Shown here piece after piece: positions 1-8,496 of a stretch of 64,000 nt of DNA (the first letter of the stretch is position 1; every line of letters begins with the position of its first letter). The translations under genes were made by a program, and so were the position numbers. Origin of the DNA: Ancylobacter crimeensis (GTDB lineage: Bacteria; Pseudomonadota; Alphaproteobacteria; Rhizobiales; Xanthobacteraceae); NCBI RefSeq assembly GCF_023016805.1, contig NZ_JALKCH010000007.1, positions 62,001-126,000 on the forward strand, given 5' to 3'. The notes below the pieces were generated by a model. That model was not told the DNA's origin, ran no database searches, and saw only the letters and a list, made by a program, of their open reading frames with translations.

Positions 1-813
1 GACGATGCCCGCCGCAACATAGACCTTGAACAGCACCCGCTGGGTACGGATGCCGGAGAGCTCCGCCGCCGCCGGATCGTCGCCCACCGCATAGATGTGG
101 CGGCCAAGCGCGGTGCGGTTCAGCACGTACCACACCACTGCGATGAGAAGCAGCATGAAGAACGAGCCATAAGTGAAGCGCGCGCCAAGGATATCGACCG
201 GCGTTCCGAGCACCTGCAGGAACGGCGCAGCCTTGGCGACATCCTGGGAACGCAGCGTCTCGGACCCCGAATACCAGAGGTTCAGGGCGAAGAAGATCGA
301 CCAGGTGCCAAGCGTCACGATGAAGGGCGGCAGCCGCAGCCGCGTCACCAGCAGGCCGTTGATAGCGCCGCAGCCGCCGCCGACCGTGAGCCCGGCGAGG
401 AAGGCGAGGGGGGCCGGCACGCCGAGCGTGACCGCCAGCTTGCCCATGACCACCGAGCACAGCACCATGATGGCGCCGACCGACAGGTCGATGCCGGCGG
501 TGATGACGATCAGCGTCTGGGCGATGCCGATGATGCCGATGATCGTGACCTGCTGGATGATCAGCGACAGGTTGAAGGACGACAGGAAGCGTCCGCCGAC
601 GATAAAGCTGAAGCCGATCACGCCCAGCGCCAGAACGATGGCGGGCACGGCGGTCGGGTTTGCGTGCAGCAGGTGCTGGAGTCGTCGAAGCGGTGATTTC
701 GGCGTGCTGTCGAATTCCGCGACGCGGCTCTCGCGCTTCTCGAGAACCTGTTCGAAGCTCTGGATCGGCGGCCGGCCTTCGGCTGGCGCGGATGAGCTGG
801 TGGTGTCGGTCAT
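1..813 (-). CDS. frcC: Fructose/ribose-type ABC transporter permease, C-terminus beyond window edge
   Basis: This is the inner-membrane permease of a sugar ABC importer of the RbsC/FrcC family. The first 271 residues are present and the 3' end lies outside the window. The N-terminus has a long cytoplasmic lead (about 55 residues, with SPLRRLQHLLHANPTAVP) followed by hydrophobic helices, and the family-typical TAGIDLSVGAIMVL segment lies near residue 110. The cytoplasmic loop GRHIYAVGDDPAAAELSGI near residue 250 is the ATPase-contact region. I chose the ATG at 813 because a GGAGG lies 8 bases upstream; the in-frame ATG at 819 would be too close to it. It follows the binding-protein gene in the same direction. 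The long N-terminal lead and the partner protein resemble Sinorhizobium FrcC, so fructose is the likely substrate (inference). Confidence 0.85.
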   Translation of the reverse strand, partial: MTDTTSSSAPAEGRPPIQSFEQVLEKRESRVAEFDSTPKSPLRRLQHLLHANPTAVPAIVLALGVIGFSFIVGGRFLSSFNLSLIIQQVTIIGIIGIAQTLIVITAGIDLSVGAIMVLCSVVMGKLAVTLGVPAPLAFLAGLTVGGGCGAINGLLVTRLRLPPFIVTLGTWSIFFALNLWYSGSETLRSQDVAKAAPFLQVLGTPVDILGARFTYGSFFMLLLIAVVWYVLNRTALGRHIYAVGDDPAAAELSGIRTQRVLFKVYVAAGIV

Positions 814-924
814 CGCCATGTCCTCCCGCAAGCCGGCTGCGTACTGGCGTGGCGCGCGCAGCCGGGAGGGCGCAGCACGCCCTCGCAACGGATCACGTTA
901 CGGCTCGGATGAGGATGCGGGGGC

Positions 925-1962
925 TCAGCCCCAGCACTTCTTGAGGCCTGCGACCGACGGGGTGGAGGGCAGGCCCTCGACCGGCTTGTCGGTGATCAGC
1001 TCGACGCCGGTGTTCACGAAGTCGAGGCCTTCGCTGGGCTTCGGCTTGGCGCCGCTATCGGCGAAGGCCTTCACTGCCTCGACGCCCTTGGCGGCCATCA
1101 GCAGGGGAAACTGCATCGAGGTCGCGCCGATCACGCCGTCCTGCACGTTGCGCACGCCGGGGCAGCCGCCGTCGATCGAGACGAGCAGCACGTCCTTCTC
1201 GCGTCCGACCGAGCGCAGCGCCTCATAGGCGCCTGCGGCGGCGGGCTCATTGATGGTGTAGACCACCGAGATCTCGGGGTCCTTCTGCAGCAGGTTCTCC
1301 ATCGCCTTGCGACCGCCCTCCTCATTGCCGAGGGTGACGTCGTGGCCGACGATCCGGGGATCCTTCTCGTCGCCGATGGCGGCAGGGTTGCCGAGATCTA
1401 CGCCGAAGCCCTTCAGGAAGCCCTGGTCCCGCTGCACGTCGACCGAGATCTGGTTCACGTTGAGGTCGAGCAGGGCGATCTTGGCGGAGCCGGCCTTCTC
1501 GCCGAGCGTCTTCGCCGCCCACTGGCCGACCATCTCGCCGGCGAGGAAGTTGTCGGTGGCGAAGGTGGCGTCGGCGGCGCTGGCCGGGTCGAGCGACGTA
1601 TCGAGCGCGATCACCAGGATGCCGGCGGCGCGGGCCTTGTCGATCGACGGCACGATGGCGCGGGAATCGCTTGGCGTGATGAGTATGCCCTTGGCCCCGG
1701 CGGCGATCAGGTTCTCGACCGCGGCGACCTGGGAATCATTGTCGCCATCCAGCTTGCCGGCGAAGGAGCGCAGCTCCATGCCGAGCTCCGCGGCCTTGGC
1801 CTCGGCGCCTTCGCGCATCTTCACGAAATAGGGGTTGGTGTTGGTTTTGGTGATGAGGCCGACGATCGGCTTGTCGGCGGCGGAGCCGATGCCGATGCCG
1901 GCCATGGTGGCGATGCCGAGCGCAAGCGCGGACACGGCCGCGCGACGGAAAGTGCGACGCAT
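925..1962 (-). CDS. frcB: Periplasmic fructose/ribose-type sugar-binding protein
   Basis: Substrate-binding protein of the sugar ABC importer, 345 residues. It has a Sec signal peptide of about 29 residues (MRRTFRR, a hydrophobic stretch, then a GSAA cleavage region) and the periplasmic-binding-protein type 1 fold. Recognisable blocks are [18 protein letters not shown] near the N-terminus, [20 protein letters not shown] in the middle, and [27 protein letters not shown] and a C-terminal KKCWG. These match my memory of Sinorhizobium FrcB closely, hence the symbol. I placed the start at 1962 because GGGAGGG precedes that ATG; an upstream extension of 17 codons has no signal-peptide logic. It lies first in its operon, divergent from the ROK regulator, with the palindromic operator upstream. 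Confidence 0.88.
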   Translation of the reverse strand: MRRTFRRAAVSALALGIATMAGIGIGSAADKPIVGLITKTNTNPYFVKMREGAEAKAAELGMELRSFAGKLDGDNDSQVAAVENLIAAGAKGILITPSDSRAIVPSIDKARAAGILVIALDTSLDPASAADATFATDNFLAGEMVGQWAAKTLGEKAGSAKIALLDLNVNQISVDVQRDQGFLKGFGVDLGNPAAIGDEKDPRIVGHDVTLGNEEGGRKAMENLLQKDPEISVVYTINEPAAAGAYEALRSVGREKDVLLVSIDGGCPGVRNVQDGVIGATSMQFPLLMAAKGVEAVKAFADSGAKPKPSEGLDFVNTGVELITDKPVEGLPSTPSVAGLKKCWG

Positions 1963-2055
1963 TCTTCCCTCCCTTGGGGACTGTTGAGGAGCGCACGGTT
2001 GAGCCCGTGTCATCTTCTTCGATGCATTCCATCAAGCCGCACTCCCGCGTCCGTG

Positions 2056-2088
2056 TCAATTATTAAATCAACTGGATTTAATAATTGA
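2056..2088. promoter_or_regulatory. Palindromic operator between frcB and the ROK regulator
   Basis: A perfect 14-base inverted repeat (TCAATTATTAAATC, 5-base spacer AACTG, GATTTAATAATTGA) sits in the divergent intergenic region, 94 bases upstream of the frcB start and 77 bases before the regulator start. It is strikingly AT-rich in a GC-rich genome, and ROK repressors generally bind AT-rich palindromes. It is therefore the best candidate for the binding site of the adjacent ROK protein, controlling both the importer and its own gene. Binding itself is inference. Confidence 0.8.
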
Positions 2089-2164
2089 CCATCGGTCTTG
2101 TGCGGGCCATGCTTTCCCCGGTAAACCGTCGCCGGAAAATGGACGATGGAGGAGGCGCCAGGGA

Positions 2165-3421
2165 ATGGACGAGTTTGCACCTCCCGTCAGGTCCGCGGGC
2201 GACATGCCGGGCGACGCCACGCCGGTTTCCTTCGGCGGGCGCGGCACCAACCAGACCGGCGTCCGGCTCTATAATGAGCGATTGATCCTGTCGCTGATCC
2301 GCCGTCACCGGGCGCTGGCCAAGGCCGAGATCGCGCGCCTGACCGGGCTTTCGGCCCAGACCACCACCGTCATCATGAACCGGCTGCAGGCGGACGGCCT
2401 GCTCCTTGCCGGGGAGCGCCTGCGCGGGCGGATCGGCCAGCCTTCGGTACCGTTCTCACTGAACCCCGACGGCGCCTTCGGCATCGGGCTGATGATCGGA
2501 CGGCGCAGCTGCGACCTCGTGCTGATGGACTTCCTCGCGGGGATCCGGGCGCGCGCGCGCATCACCTATGCCTATCCGCTGCCTGCGACGCTGATCGACT
2601 TCGCCCGCGCCGAGATCCCGCGCCTCATCGCGGTGCTCAGCGAGGAGCAGCGCGCCCGCATCACCGGCATCGGCGTTGCCATGCCGTTCGATCTGTGGAG
2701 CTGGGAGGCCGACCTCGACACGCCGCCGGGCGCGCTCGCGGTCTGGCACGACAATGACATCGCAGCCGAGCTCGGGCTTATCTTTCCGCAATGGCCGGTG
2801 CGGATGTGCAATGACGGCACATCGGCCTGCGCCGCGGAACTCACCTTCGGGCGCGGGGCCGGGTTTGCCGACTTCGCCTATTTCTACATCGGCACCTTCA
2901 TCGGCGGCGGCGTGGTGCTGGGCGGTACGCTGTTTCCCGGCCGCAGCGGCAATGCCGGCGCACTCGGCTCCATGCCGATCCTCTGCCGTGACGGGGCCCG
3001 CGGGGGGAGCGTGCAGCAGCTCATCCGCAGCGCCTCGATCTACCGGCTGGAGCGGCGGCTGATCGCGCGCGGGCTGAATGGGACCGATATCTGGCTCTCG
3101 CCGGACGACTGGTCGAGCTTCGCCGAACCGCTGGATGAATGGCTGGACGAGGCGGCGGACGGTCTGGCCCAGGCGATCGCGGCGGCGCTTTCGGTGATCG
3201 ACTTCGAGGCCATCGTGATCGACGGCGCCTTTCCGGTCGCCGTCCGCGAGGCGCTCTTGGCGCGCACGCGCGAGCGCTTCTCCGCCATCGACCGGCAGGG
3301 CCTTACGCCGGCACAGATCGTGGAGGGCTCGGTCGGGCGCGATGCGCGGGCCATCGGCGGCGCGGCGCTGCCGCTGCTCGCCACCTTCGCCCGCGATTTC
3401 GATGTTCTTTTCAAGGAATGA
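2165..3421 (+). CDS. frcR: ROK-family transcriptional repressor, FrcR/NagC/XylR type
   Basis: DNA-binding sugar-responsive regulator of 418 residues. A winged helix-turn-helix occupies about residues 35-90 (ALAKAEIARLTGLSAQTTTV followed by a wing near RIGQPSVPF). A ROK actin-like ATPase-fold domain follows, with the modified active-site region CNDGTSACAAELTFGRG and the glycine-rich YIGTFIGGGVVLGG. The cysteine-rich zinc motif of ROK sugar kinases (CxCGxxGCxE) is absent, and the N-terminal DNA-binding domain is present, so this is a regulator rather than a kinase. It is divergent from the sugar importer and is followed after three bases by the mutarotase-like gene. The named assignment FrcR rests on synteny with the FrcB/FrcC-like genes and is inference; the ROK assignment is firm. 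Confidence 0.85.
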   Translation: MDEFAPPVRSAGDMPGDATPVSFGGRGTNQTGVRLYNERLILSLIRRHRALAKAEIARLTGLSAQTTTVIMNRLQADGLLLAGERLRGRIGQPSVPFSLNPDGAFGIGLMIGRRSCDLVLMDFLAGIRARARITYAYPLPATLIDFARAEIPRLIAVLSEEQRARITGIGVAMPFDLWSWEADLDTPPGALAVWHDNDIAAELGLIFPQWPVRMCNDGTSACAAELTFGRGAGFADFAYFYIGTFIGGGVVLGGTLFPGRSGNAGALGSMPILCRDGARGGSVQQLIRSASIYRLERRLIARGLNGTDIWLSPDDWSSFAEPLDEWLDEAADGLAQAIAAALSVIDFEAIVIDGAFPVAVREALLARTRERFSAIDRQGLTPAQIVEGSVGRDARAIGGAALPLLATFARDFDVLFKE

Positions 3422-3424
3422 CGG

Positions 3425-3859
3425 ATGCTGAAAGGTCTTGATCCGCTGCTCGGCCCCGAGCTGCTGATGACGCTGCGCGCCATGGGGCATGGCGACGAGA
3501 TCGCCATCGTGGACGCCAACTATCCCGCCTGCGCCCACGCCCGGCGCCTCGTGCGCATGGACGGGCACGGCGGGCCGACGATTCTCGACGCGATCCTTTC
3601 GGTGATGCCGCTCGACCGCGACGTGCCGCAGGCGGCGTTCCGGCCATGTGCGTTCGGCGATTGCGGGCGGATGGAAGAGGTGTTCCGCGATTTCGAAGCG
3701 GCGATCGCCCGCCACGAGCCGGGCATCGACCTGGTGCCGATTGCGGGGCCGCCCTTCTATGAGCGGGTGCGGGGAACTTACGCCATCGTCGCCAGCGGCG
3801 AGCGTCGGCTCTATGGCAACATCATCCTGCGCAAGGGCGTGGTGCCGCCGGTGGCGTGA
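3425..3859 (+). CDS. RbsD/FucU-family sugar mutarotase/pyranase
   Basis: A 144-residue cytoplasmic protein of the RbsD/FucU superfamily, which interconverts anomers or ring forms of monosaccharides after uptake. The family signature MGHGDEIAIVDANYPA is at residues 20-35 and contains the conserved His22 and Asp24. The length equals the family norm. It starts three bases after the ROK regulator and is almost certainly cotranscribed with it, so it probably handles the sugar brought in by the divergent ABC system. FucU-type members act on fucose and RbsD on ribose; which sugar is used here cannot be read from sequence. Confidence 0.85.
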   Translation: MLKGLDPLLGPELLMTLRAMGHGDEIAIVDANYPACAHARRLVRMDGHGGPTILDAILSVMPLDRDVPQAAFRPCAFGDCGRMEEVFRDFEAAIARHEPGIDLVPIAGPPFYERVRGTYAIVASGERRLYGNIILRKGVVPPVA

Positions 3860-3870
3860 ATGCCCTGCAG

Positions 3871-3900
3871 AAAAAGCGGCGAGGCGCGAGCGCCTCGCCG
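3871..3900 (-). terminator. Rho-independent terminator after the YciI-like gene
   Basis: A GC-rich hairpin with 10-base arms (CGGCGAGGCG at 3877-3886, loop CGAG, CGCCTCGCCG at 3891-3900) is followed on the minus strand by a T run (AAAAA at 3871-3875 on the plus strand). It lies just past the stop codon of the minus-strand YciI gene and also separates it from the convergent mutarotase gene. Confidence 0.8.
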
Positions 3901-3908
3901 ATTCCGGT

Positions 3909-4202
3909 TCAGCCGGCGACCACGCCGTCCTTCACCACGGTGCGGAAGCCGCTGATCTCGGTCTTTGCGAACAGCCCCGCCTCTGCATAGGGATCGGCCG
4001 CCGCAAGGGTCTCGGCGGAAGCGAGGTCAGGCGCCTCATAGACGATGATCGACCCGCGCGGCTTGCCCTCGCCATCCAGCATCGGGCCCGCAAAGGCGAT
4101 GCTGGCGGCATTGGCGCGCAGATAGTCGAGATGGGCCGGTCGGGTCTGCGCACGCAGCGCGAGGCCGTCGGCGCGGTCATAGGCGGTGAGAACGAACTGC
4201 AT
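3909..4202 (-). CDS. YciI-like family protein
   Basis: A 97-residue protein of the YCII superfamily with a ferredoxin-like fold. It shows the typical opening MQFVLTAYDRADG, a conserved histidine in RPAHLDYL (about residue 24), and the closing pattern in which a DPYAEAGLF segment leads into a strand. The biochemical role of most YciI proteins is unsettled. It lies about 50 bases downstream of glyoxalase I in the same direction and is probably cotranscribed with it. That suggests a link to reactive-metabolite handling, but this is inference only. A terminator follows. Confidence 0.85.
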   Translation of the reverse strand: MQFVLTAYDRADGLALRAQTRPAHLDYLRANAASIAFAGPMLDGEGKPRGSIIVYEAPDLASAETLAAADPYAEAGLFAKTEISGFRTVVKDGVVAG

Positions 4203-4253
4203 CGTTCAAGGCTCCGGTAGAGAGGTCGGGACAGGCGGTCGGAAGGCGGCGGC

Positions 4254-4676
4254 TCACCATTTGCCGGTGTTGGCCATCGAGGCCCAGGGCTCGGCGGGCG
4301 CCTTGGCGCCGCCCTTCTGCAACAGCTCGATCGAGACGTTGTCCGGCGAGCGGACGAAGGCCATGTAGCCGTCGCGCGGCGGACGGTTGATGGTGACGCC
4401 GGCGGCCTGCAGCTTCGCGCAGGTGGCGTAGATGTCGTCGACCTCGTAGGCGAGATGGCCGAAATTGCGGCCTTCGCCATAGGCTTCCGGGTCCCAGTTG
4501 AAGGTCAGCTCCAGCTCGGCGACGCCGGCCTGTCCGGGGGCGGCGAGGAAGATGAGGGTGTAGCGACCCTGCGGAACCTCCTTGCGGCGGACCTCCTCGA
4601 GACCCAGCTTGTTCACATAGAAGTCGAGCGACGCGTCGAGATCGGTGACGCGGACCATGGTGTGCAGATATTTCAT
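4254..4676 (-). CDS. gloA: Lactoylglutathione lyase (glyoxalase I)
   Basis: Converts the methylglyoxal-glutathione hemithioacetal to S-lactoylglutathione in the cytoplasm. The 140-residue VOC-fold protein has the expected metal ligands at His5 ([10 protein letters not shown]), Glu56 (ELELTFNWD), His74 ([12 protein letters not shown]) and Glu117 (SIELLQ), matching the E. coli spacing. A C-terminal extension of about 20 residues ending NTGKW goes beyond the core domain. The ATG at 4676 gives the canonical N-terminus. The longer open frame upstream would run into the divergent sirtuin gene and lacks similarity. It is probably first in a two-gene unit with the YciI-like gene. Confidence 0.9.
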   Translation of the reverse strand: MKYLHTMVRVTDLDASLDFYVNKLGLEEVRRKEVPQGRYTLIFLAAPGQAGVAELELTFNWDPEAYGEGRNFGHLAYEVDDIYATCAKLQAAGVTINRPPRDGYMAFVRSPDNVSIELLQKGGAKAPAEPWASMANTGKW

Positions 4677-4722
4677 CAGACGTCCTCGCGATGCGGGGCG
4701 GAGCGGGTAGGGTGGCCAACAT

Positions 4723-5505
4723 ATGACGGTGGGCGCGGACATCAAGGCGGCACGGGCGGCATTGGCCGAGCTTCTCGGGAATATGCGCGCCGGCATCGCC
4801 TTCACCGGAGCCGGCATCTCCACCGAATGCGGCATTCCGGACTTCCGCTCCCCCGGCGGCCTGTGGTCGCAGAACAAGCCGATTCCCTATGACGCCTTCG
4901 TGTCCAGCCGCGCCGCCCGCAACGAGGCGTGGCGCCGACGCTTTGCGATGGAGGAGGCCTTCGGCGGCGCCCGCCCCGGCCGCGGCCATGCGGCGGTCGC
5001 CGGCTGGCTGGCGGACGGGCGGCTTCTGGGGGTGGTGACGCAGAACATCGACGGGCTGCACCAGCTTTCCGGCGTTCCGGACGAGCGACTGGTGGAGCTG
5101 CATGGCAACAGCACCTATGCGGTTTGCCTCGATTGCAACTGCCGCTATTCGCTCTCCTGGGTGCGCAAGGAGTTCGACGACGCCGGTGGCGTGGCGCCCG
5201 ACTGCATCCATTGCGACGGCCCGGTGAAGACCGCCACCATCTCTTTCGGGCAGGCCATGCCCGCCGGCGAGATGATGCGTGCGCATGAATGGGCGATGGA
5301 ATGCGACGTTTTCGTCGTCCTCGGCTCTTCGCTGGTGGTCTATCCTGCGGCCTATCTGCCGATCGAGGCGAAACAGGCCGGTGCCCGTCTCGTCATCGTG
5401 AACCGCGAGCCGACGGAACTCGATCCGCTGGCCGATCTCGTGATCCACGCCGATATCGGCGACGTGCTTGATGGAGTTTTGCCACACCCGGCGGCTTTTC
5501 GTTGA
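4723..5505 (+). CDS. NAD-dependent protein deacylase, sirtuin family
   Basis: A SIR2-family enzyme that removes acyl groups from lysine using NAD+. All hallmarks are present in 260 residues: GAGIS at 29-33, the [12 protein letters not shown] loop at 37-48, QNID at 107-110, catalytic His127 in ELHGN, a zinc ribbon with Cys135, Cys138, Cys161 and Cys164, GSS at 201-203 and NRE at 227-229. The Ala-Arg pattern that marks desuccinylase-type SIRT5/CobB proteins is not obvious, so simple deacetylation is the likeliest activity (inference). It is divergent from gloA, with only 46 bases between the start codons. Confidence 0.93.
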   Translation: MTVGADIKAARAALAELLGNMRAGIAFTGAGISTECGIPDFRSPGGLWSQNKPIPYDAFVSSRAARNEAWRRRFAMEEAFGGARPGRGHAAVAGWLADGRLLGVVTQNIDGLHQLSGVPDERLVELHGNSTYAVCLDCNCRYSLSWVRKEFDDAGGVAPDCIHCDGPVKTATISFGQAMPAGEMMRAHEWAMECDVFVVLGSSLVVYPAAYLPIEAKQAGARLVIVNREPTELDPLADLVIHADIGDVLDGVLPHPAAFR

Positions 5506-5625
5506 GGGAGGCGAATCAAAGACTCTTTGCGCGCGAGGGGTGGGTGTTATCCTGATCGCTCGCGTGCGGAATGGCGAAGGGTGCGTTGTGGGGACGCGTC
5601 CGCAAGTTGCAGGGGCGTGGGGCTG

Positions 5626-6243
5626 ATGTCGTCCGATGGATCTGGATCCCGTTACGAGCCGAGGGGGCGAGGCAAGGACATCCGGTCCGCCGAAGACCTC
5701 GGTTCTGACGTCGAGAGCGGAGCCGACGGCCCGTTCGTCGAGATTGCCGGCACCATCAAGTGGTTCGACGTCTCCAAAGGCTACGGCTTCATCGTGCCGG
5801 ATGCGGGCGGCGGCGATGTCCTGTTGCATGTGACCTGCCTGCGCCGCGGCGGCTTCCAGACCGCTCAGGAAGGTTCCCGCGTCGTGGTGGAGGCGATCGC
5901 GCGCGAGCGTGGCTTCCAGGCCATGCGCGTGCTCTCCATGGACGAAAGCACGGCGGTCCACCATTCCCAGCTTCCGCAGGCGCGCACCCATGTCACGGTG
6001 CAACCCGTGGGCGGGTTCGAGCGTGCGGTGGTGAAGTGGTTCAACCGGCTGCGCGGCTTCGGCTTTCTCTCGCGCGGCGAGGGCACGCCCGACATCTTCG
6101 TGCATATGGAGACCCTGCGCCGCCACGGCTTGACCGAACTGCGCCCCGGGCAGATCGTGCTCGTGCGCTTCGGGCCGGGCCCCAAGGGGCTGATGGCGGC
6201 CGAGGTGCGGCCGGATGGTTCCGCGACCCCGTCGTCGCATTGA
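5626..6243 (+). CDS. Double cold-shock-domain protein
   Basis: A nucleic-acid-binding protein of 205 residues with two cold-shock domains. The first (about 38-105) has the RNP1-type KGYGFI at 51-56 and RNP2-type VLLHV at 65-69. The second (about 131-197) has RGFGFL at 143-148 and IFVHM at 157-161. A charged, disordered-looking N-terminus of about 35 residues precedes them. Two-domain cold-shock proteins of about 200 residues are common in Rhizobiales and are thought to act as RNA chaperones. I chose the ATG at 5626; an open frame extends 33 codons upstream but is arginine-rich and without similarity. The DUF192 gene follows at 32 bases, probably in the same transcript. Confidence 0.88.
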   Translation: MSSDGSGSRYEPRGRGKDIRSAEDLGSDVESGADGPFVEIAGTIKWFDVSKGYGFIVPDAGGGDVLLHVTCLRRGGFQTAQEGSRVVVEAIARERGFQAMRVLSMDESTAVHHSQLPQARTHVTVQPVGGFERAVVKWFNRLRGFGFLSRGEGTPDIFVHMETLRRHGLTELRPGQIVLVRFGPGPKGLMAAEVRPDGSATPSSH

Positions 6244-6274
6244 GGGAGAGCGCCGCAGGGCGCCCGTATTCCTG

Positions 6275-6805
6275 ATGATGTTTCCGTCTTTCTCCCTTCC
6301 GCGCGTTTTCGCGCGGCAGTCCGCCGGTACGTCGCGCGTTTTCGGGCGGGTCGCTCCCGCCGGGATCAGGCTTCTTGCGGCGTTTTTTCTTTGCCTGGGC
6401 CTCGGCCTGCCGGCGCGGGCGGCGACGGTCGAGCCCCTCGTGATCGATACGGCTGCCGGCGCGGTGCGGTTTTCCGTCGAGATCGCGGTGACGCCGCAAG
6501 AGCGCGAGCGCGGGCTGATGTATCGCACGGAGCTCGCCTCCAATGCCGGCATGCTGTTCGATTTCCGCACCCCGCAGCCGGTCTATATGTGGATGAAGAA
6601 CACCTACATCCCGCTCGACATGGTGTTCATCCGCGCTGATGGCCGCATCGGCCATATCGCCGAGAACACCACGCCTCTGTCGACAGATGTCATCGAGAGC
6701 GGCGGACCCATGCGGGCGGTGCTGGAACTGGCGGGCGGCACGGTGAAGGCGAAGGGCATCGCGGTGGGCGATCGCGTCGAGCACAAGCTGTTCCCGCCGA
6801 AGTGA
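6275..6805 (+). CDS. DUF192-family exported protein
   Basis: A small protein of the DUF192 family, about 176 residues. The hydrophobic signal sequence (about residues 31-50, ending PARAA) sends it to the periplasm or anchors it in the membrane. The conserved core includes RERGLMYRTEL, a GMLFDF turn, MWMKNTYIPLDMVFI and a late GDRVEHKLFPPK ending, all standard for the family. The function is not established. It follows the double cold-shock gene closely, a pairing I believe is frequent in Rhizobiales. Two adjacent ATG codons (6275 and 6278) are possible starts; the longer open frame would overlap the upstream gene. A strong hairpin terminator follows. Confidence 0.85.
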   Translation: MMFPSFSLPRVFARQSAGTSRVFGRVAPAGIRLLAAFFLCLGLGLPARAATVEPLVIDTAAGAVRFSVEIAVTPQERERGLMYRTELASNAGMLFDFRTPQPVYMWMKNTYIPLDMVFIRADGRIGHIAENTTPLSTDVIESGGPMRAVLELAGGTVKAKGIAVGDRVEHKLFPPK

Positions 6806-6853
6806 GGGCCGTGGAGCTTCTTGCGGCTGCGTGCTGGTCCGGGTTTCGACATG

Positions 6854-6883
6854 AAAAACCCCGGTGCATCGCACCGGGGTTTT
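6854..6883. terminator. Bidirectional terminator between DUF192 gene and gltA
   Basis: A 13-base perfect inverted repeat (AAAACCCCGGTGC, loop ATC, GCACCGGGGTTTT) at 6855-6883 lies between two convergent genes. It has A and T runs on either side, so it can terminate transcription in both directions. Confidence 0.88.
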
Positions 6884-6922
6884 GTCGTTCCCGAAGATTG
6901 CCGTGCCTTACGGCGCCTCATC

Positions 6923-8233
6923 TTACTTGCGGCGGGCGATCGGCACGTAATCGCGCTGGGCGGCGCCGGTGTAGAGCTGGCGCGGCCGGCCGATGCGCTG
7001 GCCCGGATCCTCGATCATCTCCTTCCACTGGCCGATCCAGCCGACCGCGCGGGCAAGGGCGAACAGCACCGTGAACATGGAGGTGGGGAAGCCGAGGGCG
7101 CGCAAGGTGATGCCCGAATAGAAGTCGATGTTCGGGTAGAGCTTGCGCTCGATGAAATACTCGTCCTGCAGCGCGATGCGCTCCAGCTCGACCGCGATGT
7201 CGAGCAGCGGGTCGTCCTTGATGCCGAGCTCGCCGAGCACTTCGTGGCAGGTGCGCTGCATGATCTTGGCGCGCGGATCGTAGTTCTTGTAGACGCGGTG
7301 GCCGAAGCCCATCAGGCGGAACGGATCGTTCTTGTCCTTGGCGCGCTTGATGAATTCCGGGATGCGGTCGACCGAGCCGATCTCGCCCAGCATCTTCAGC
7401 GCGGCCTCGTTGGCGCCGCCATGGGCGGGTCCCCACAGGCAGGCGATGCCGGCAGCGACGCAGGCGAACGGATTCGCGCCCGACGAGCCGGCGAGGCGCA
7501 CCGTCGAGGTCGAGGCGTTCTGCTCGTGGTCGGCATGCAGGATGAAGATGCGGTCGATCGCGCGGGAGAGGATCGGGTTCGCCTTGTACTCCTCGCACGG
7601 CACCGAGAAGCACATGCGCAGGAAATTGGAGGCGTAGTCGAGGTCGTTCTGCGGGTAAACGAAGGGCTGGCCGATATTGTATTTGTAGGCCATCGCCGCC
7701 AGCGTCGGCATCTTCGCGATCATGCGGATCGAGGCGATCATCCGCTGCTGCGGATCGGAGATGTCGGTCGAGTCGTGATAGAAGGCCGAGAGCGCACCGA
7801 CCGAGGCCACCATCACCGCCATCGGGTGGGCGTCGCGGCGGAAGCCGTGGAAGAAGCGACTCATCTGCTCATGCACCATGGTGTGGCGCGTGACGCGGTA
7901 GTCGAAATCCGCCTTCTGGGCGGCAGTCGGCAACTCCCCGTAAAGCAGCAGGTAGCACGTCTCGAGGAAGTCGCCGTTTTCGGCGAGTTGCTCGATCGGG
8001 TAGCCGCGATAGAGCAGGACGCCGGCATCGCCATCGATATAGGTGATCTGGCTCTCGCAGCTCGCGGTCGAGGTGAAGCCCGGATCATAGGTGAACATGC
8101 CGGTCTGGCCGTACAGCTTGCCGATGTCGATGACGTCGGGGCCGATGGTGCCGGACAGCACGGGCAGATCCCAGCTCTGCTCGCCGACACTCAGTTTTGC
8201 GGTAGCCGGCGATGTTTTGGAAACGGCATCCAT
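6923..8233 (-). CDS. gltA: Citrate synthase (type II)
   Basis: Condenses acetyl-CoA with oxaloacetate at entry to the TCA cycle. The 436-residue protein has the catalytic residues His271 ([13 protein letters not shown]) and Asp319 (YKNYDPRAK), and oxaloacetate-binding His236 ([14 protein letters not shown]) and His312 (GFGHRVYK). The N-terminal small beta domain (about residues 15-60) is characteristic of the large hexameric, NADH-sensitive type II enzymes. The start at 8233 gives the canonical N-terminus [15 protein letters not shown]; an open upstream extension is arginine-rich and unlikely. It follows gltX in the same direction but with a gap of about 260 bases, so it probably has its own promoter. 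Confidence 0.96.
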   Translation of the reverse strand: MDAVSKTSPATAKLSVGEQSWDLPVLSGTIGPDVIDIGKLYGQTGMFTYDPGFTSTASCESQITYIDGDAGVLLYRGYPIEQLAENGDFLETCYLLLYGELPTAAQKADFDYRVTRHTMVHEQMSRFFHGFRRDAHPMAVMVASVGALSAFYHDSTDISDPQQRMIASIRMIAKMPTLAAMAYKYNIGQPFVYPQNDLDYASNFLRMCFSVPCEEYKANPILSRAIDRIFILHADHEQNASTSTVRLAGSSGANPFACVAAGIACLWGPAHGGANEAALKMLGEIGSVDRIPEFIKRAKDKNDPFRLMGFGHRVYKNYDPRAKIMQRTCHEVLGELGIKDDPLLDIAVELERIALQDEYFIERKLYPNIDFYSGITLRALGFPTSMFTVLFALARAVGWIGQWKEMIEDPGQRIGRPRQLYTGAAQRDYVPIARRK

Positions 8234-8496
8234 ACGGGAATCTCCCACCTGCGATGATCGAAAAATCGGCGTCGTGCCCTGTGCGGACCGGCGTCTCCTC
8301 CTGGCAAGGGTTCTTGGGAGCGTCCCGCACCGCCCCGGTCCAGCCTTGCTTTTGACCAAGTCGTAACCCTTTCACCCCCTGCTCGCAAGCGCAGCGCGCG
8401 CGGTATCGGCATGCGGGCGAAAATCCTTTGCGCGCAAGGCTTCGCGCCCTTCGGGAGAGGGCGCGGCAGCCTTCGCGTCCGCACAAAGTCGCAGGA

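Noticed and set aside
97-1228. Plus-strand open frames over the first 1.2 kb
   Set aside because: They are antisense shadows of the permease and binding-protein genes; their compositions are rich in Arg, Asp and Gly and lack any family motif.
4177-6570. 797-codon minus-strand open frame
   Set aside because: It covers the antisense of the sirtuin, cold-shock and DUF192 genes. Those plus-strand genes have catalytic and domain motifs, while this frame has none.
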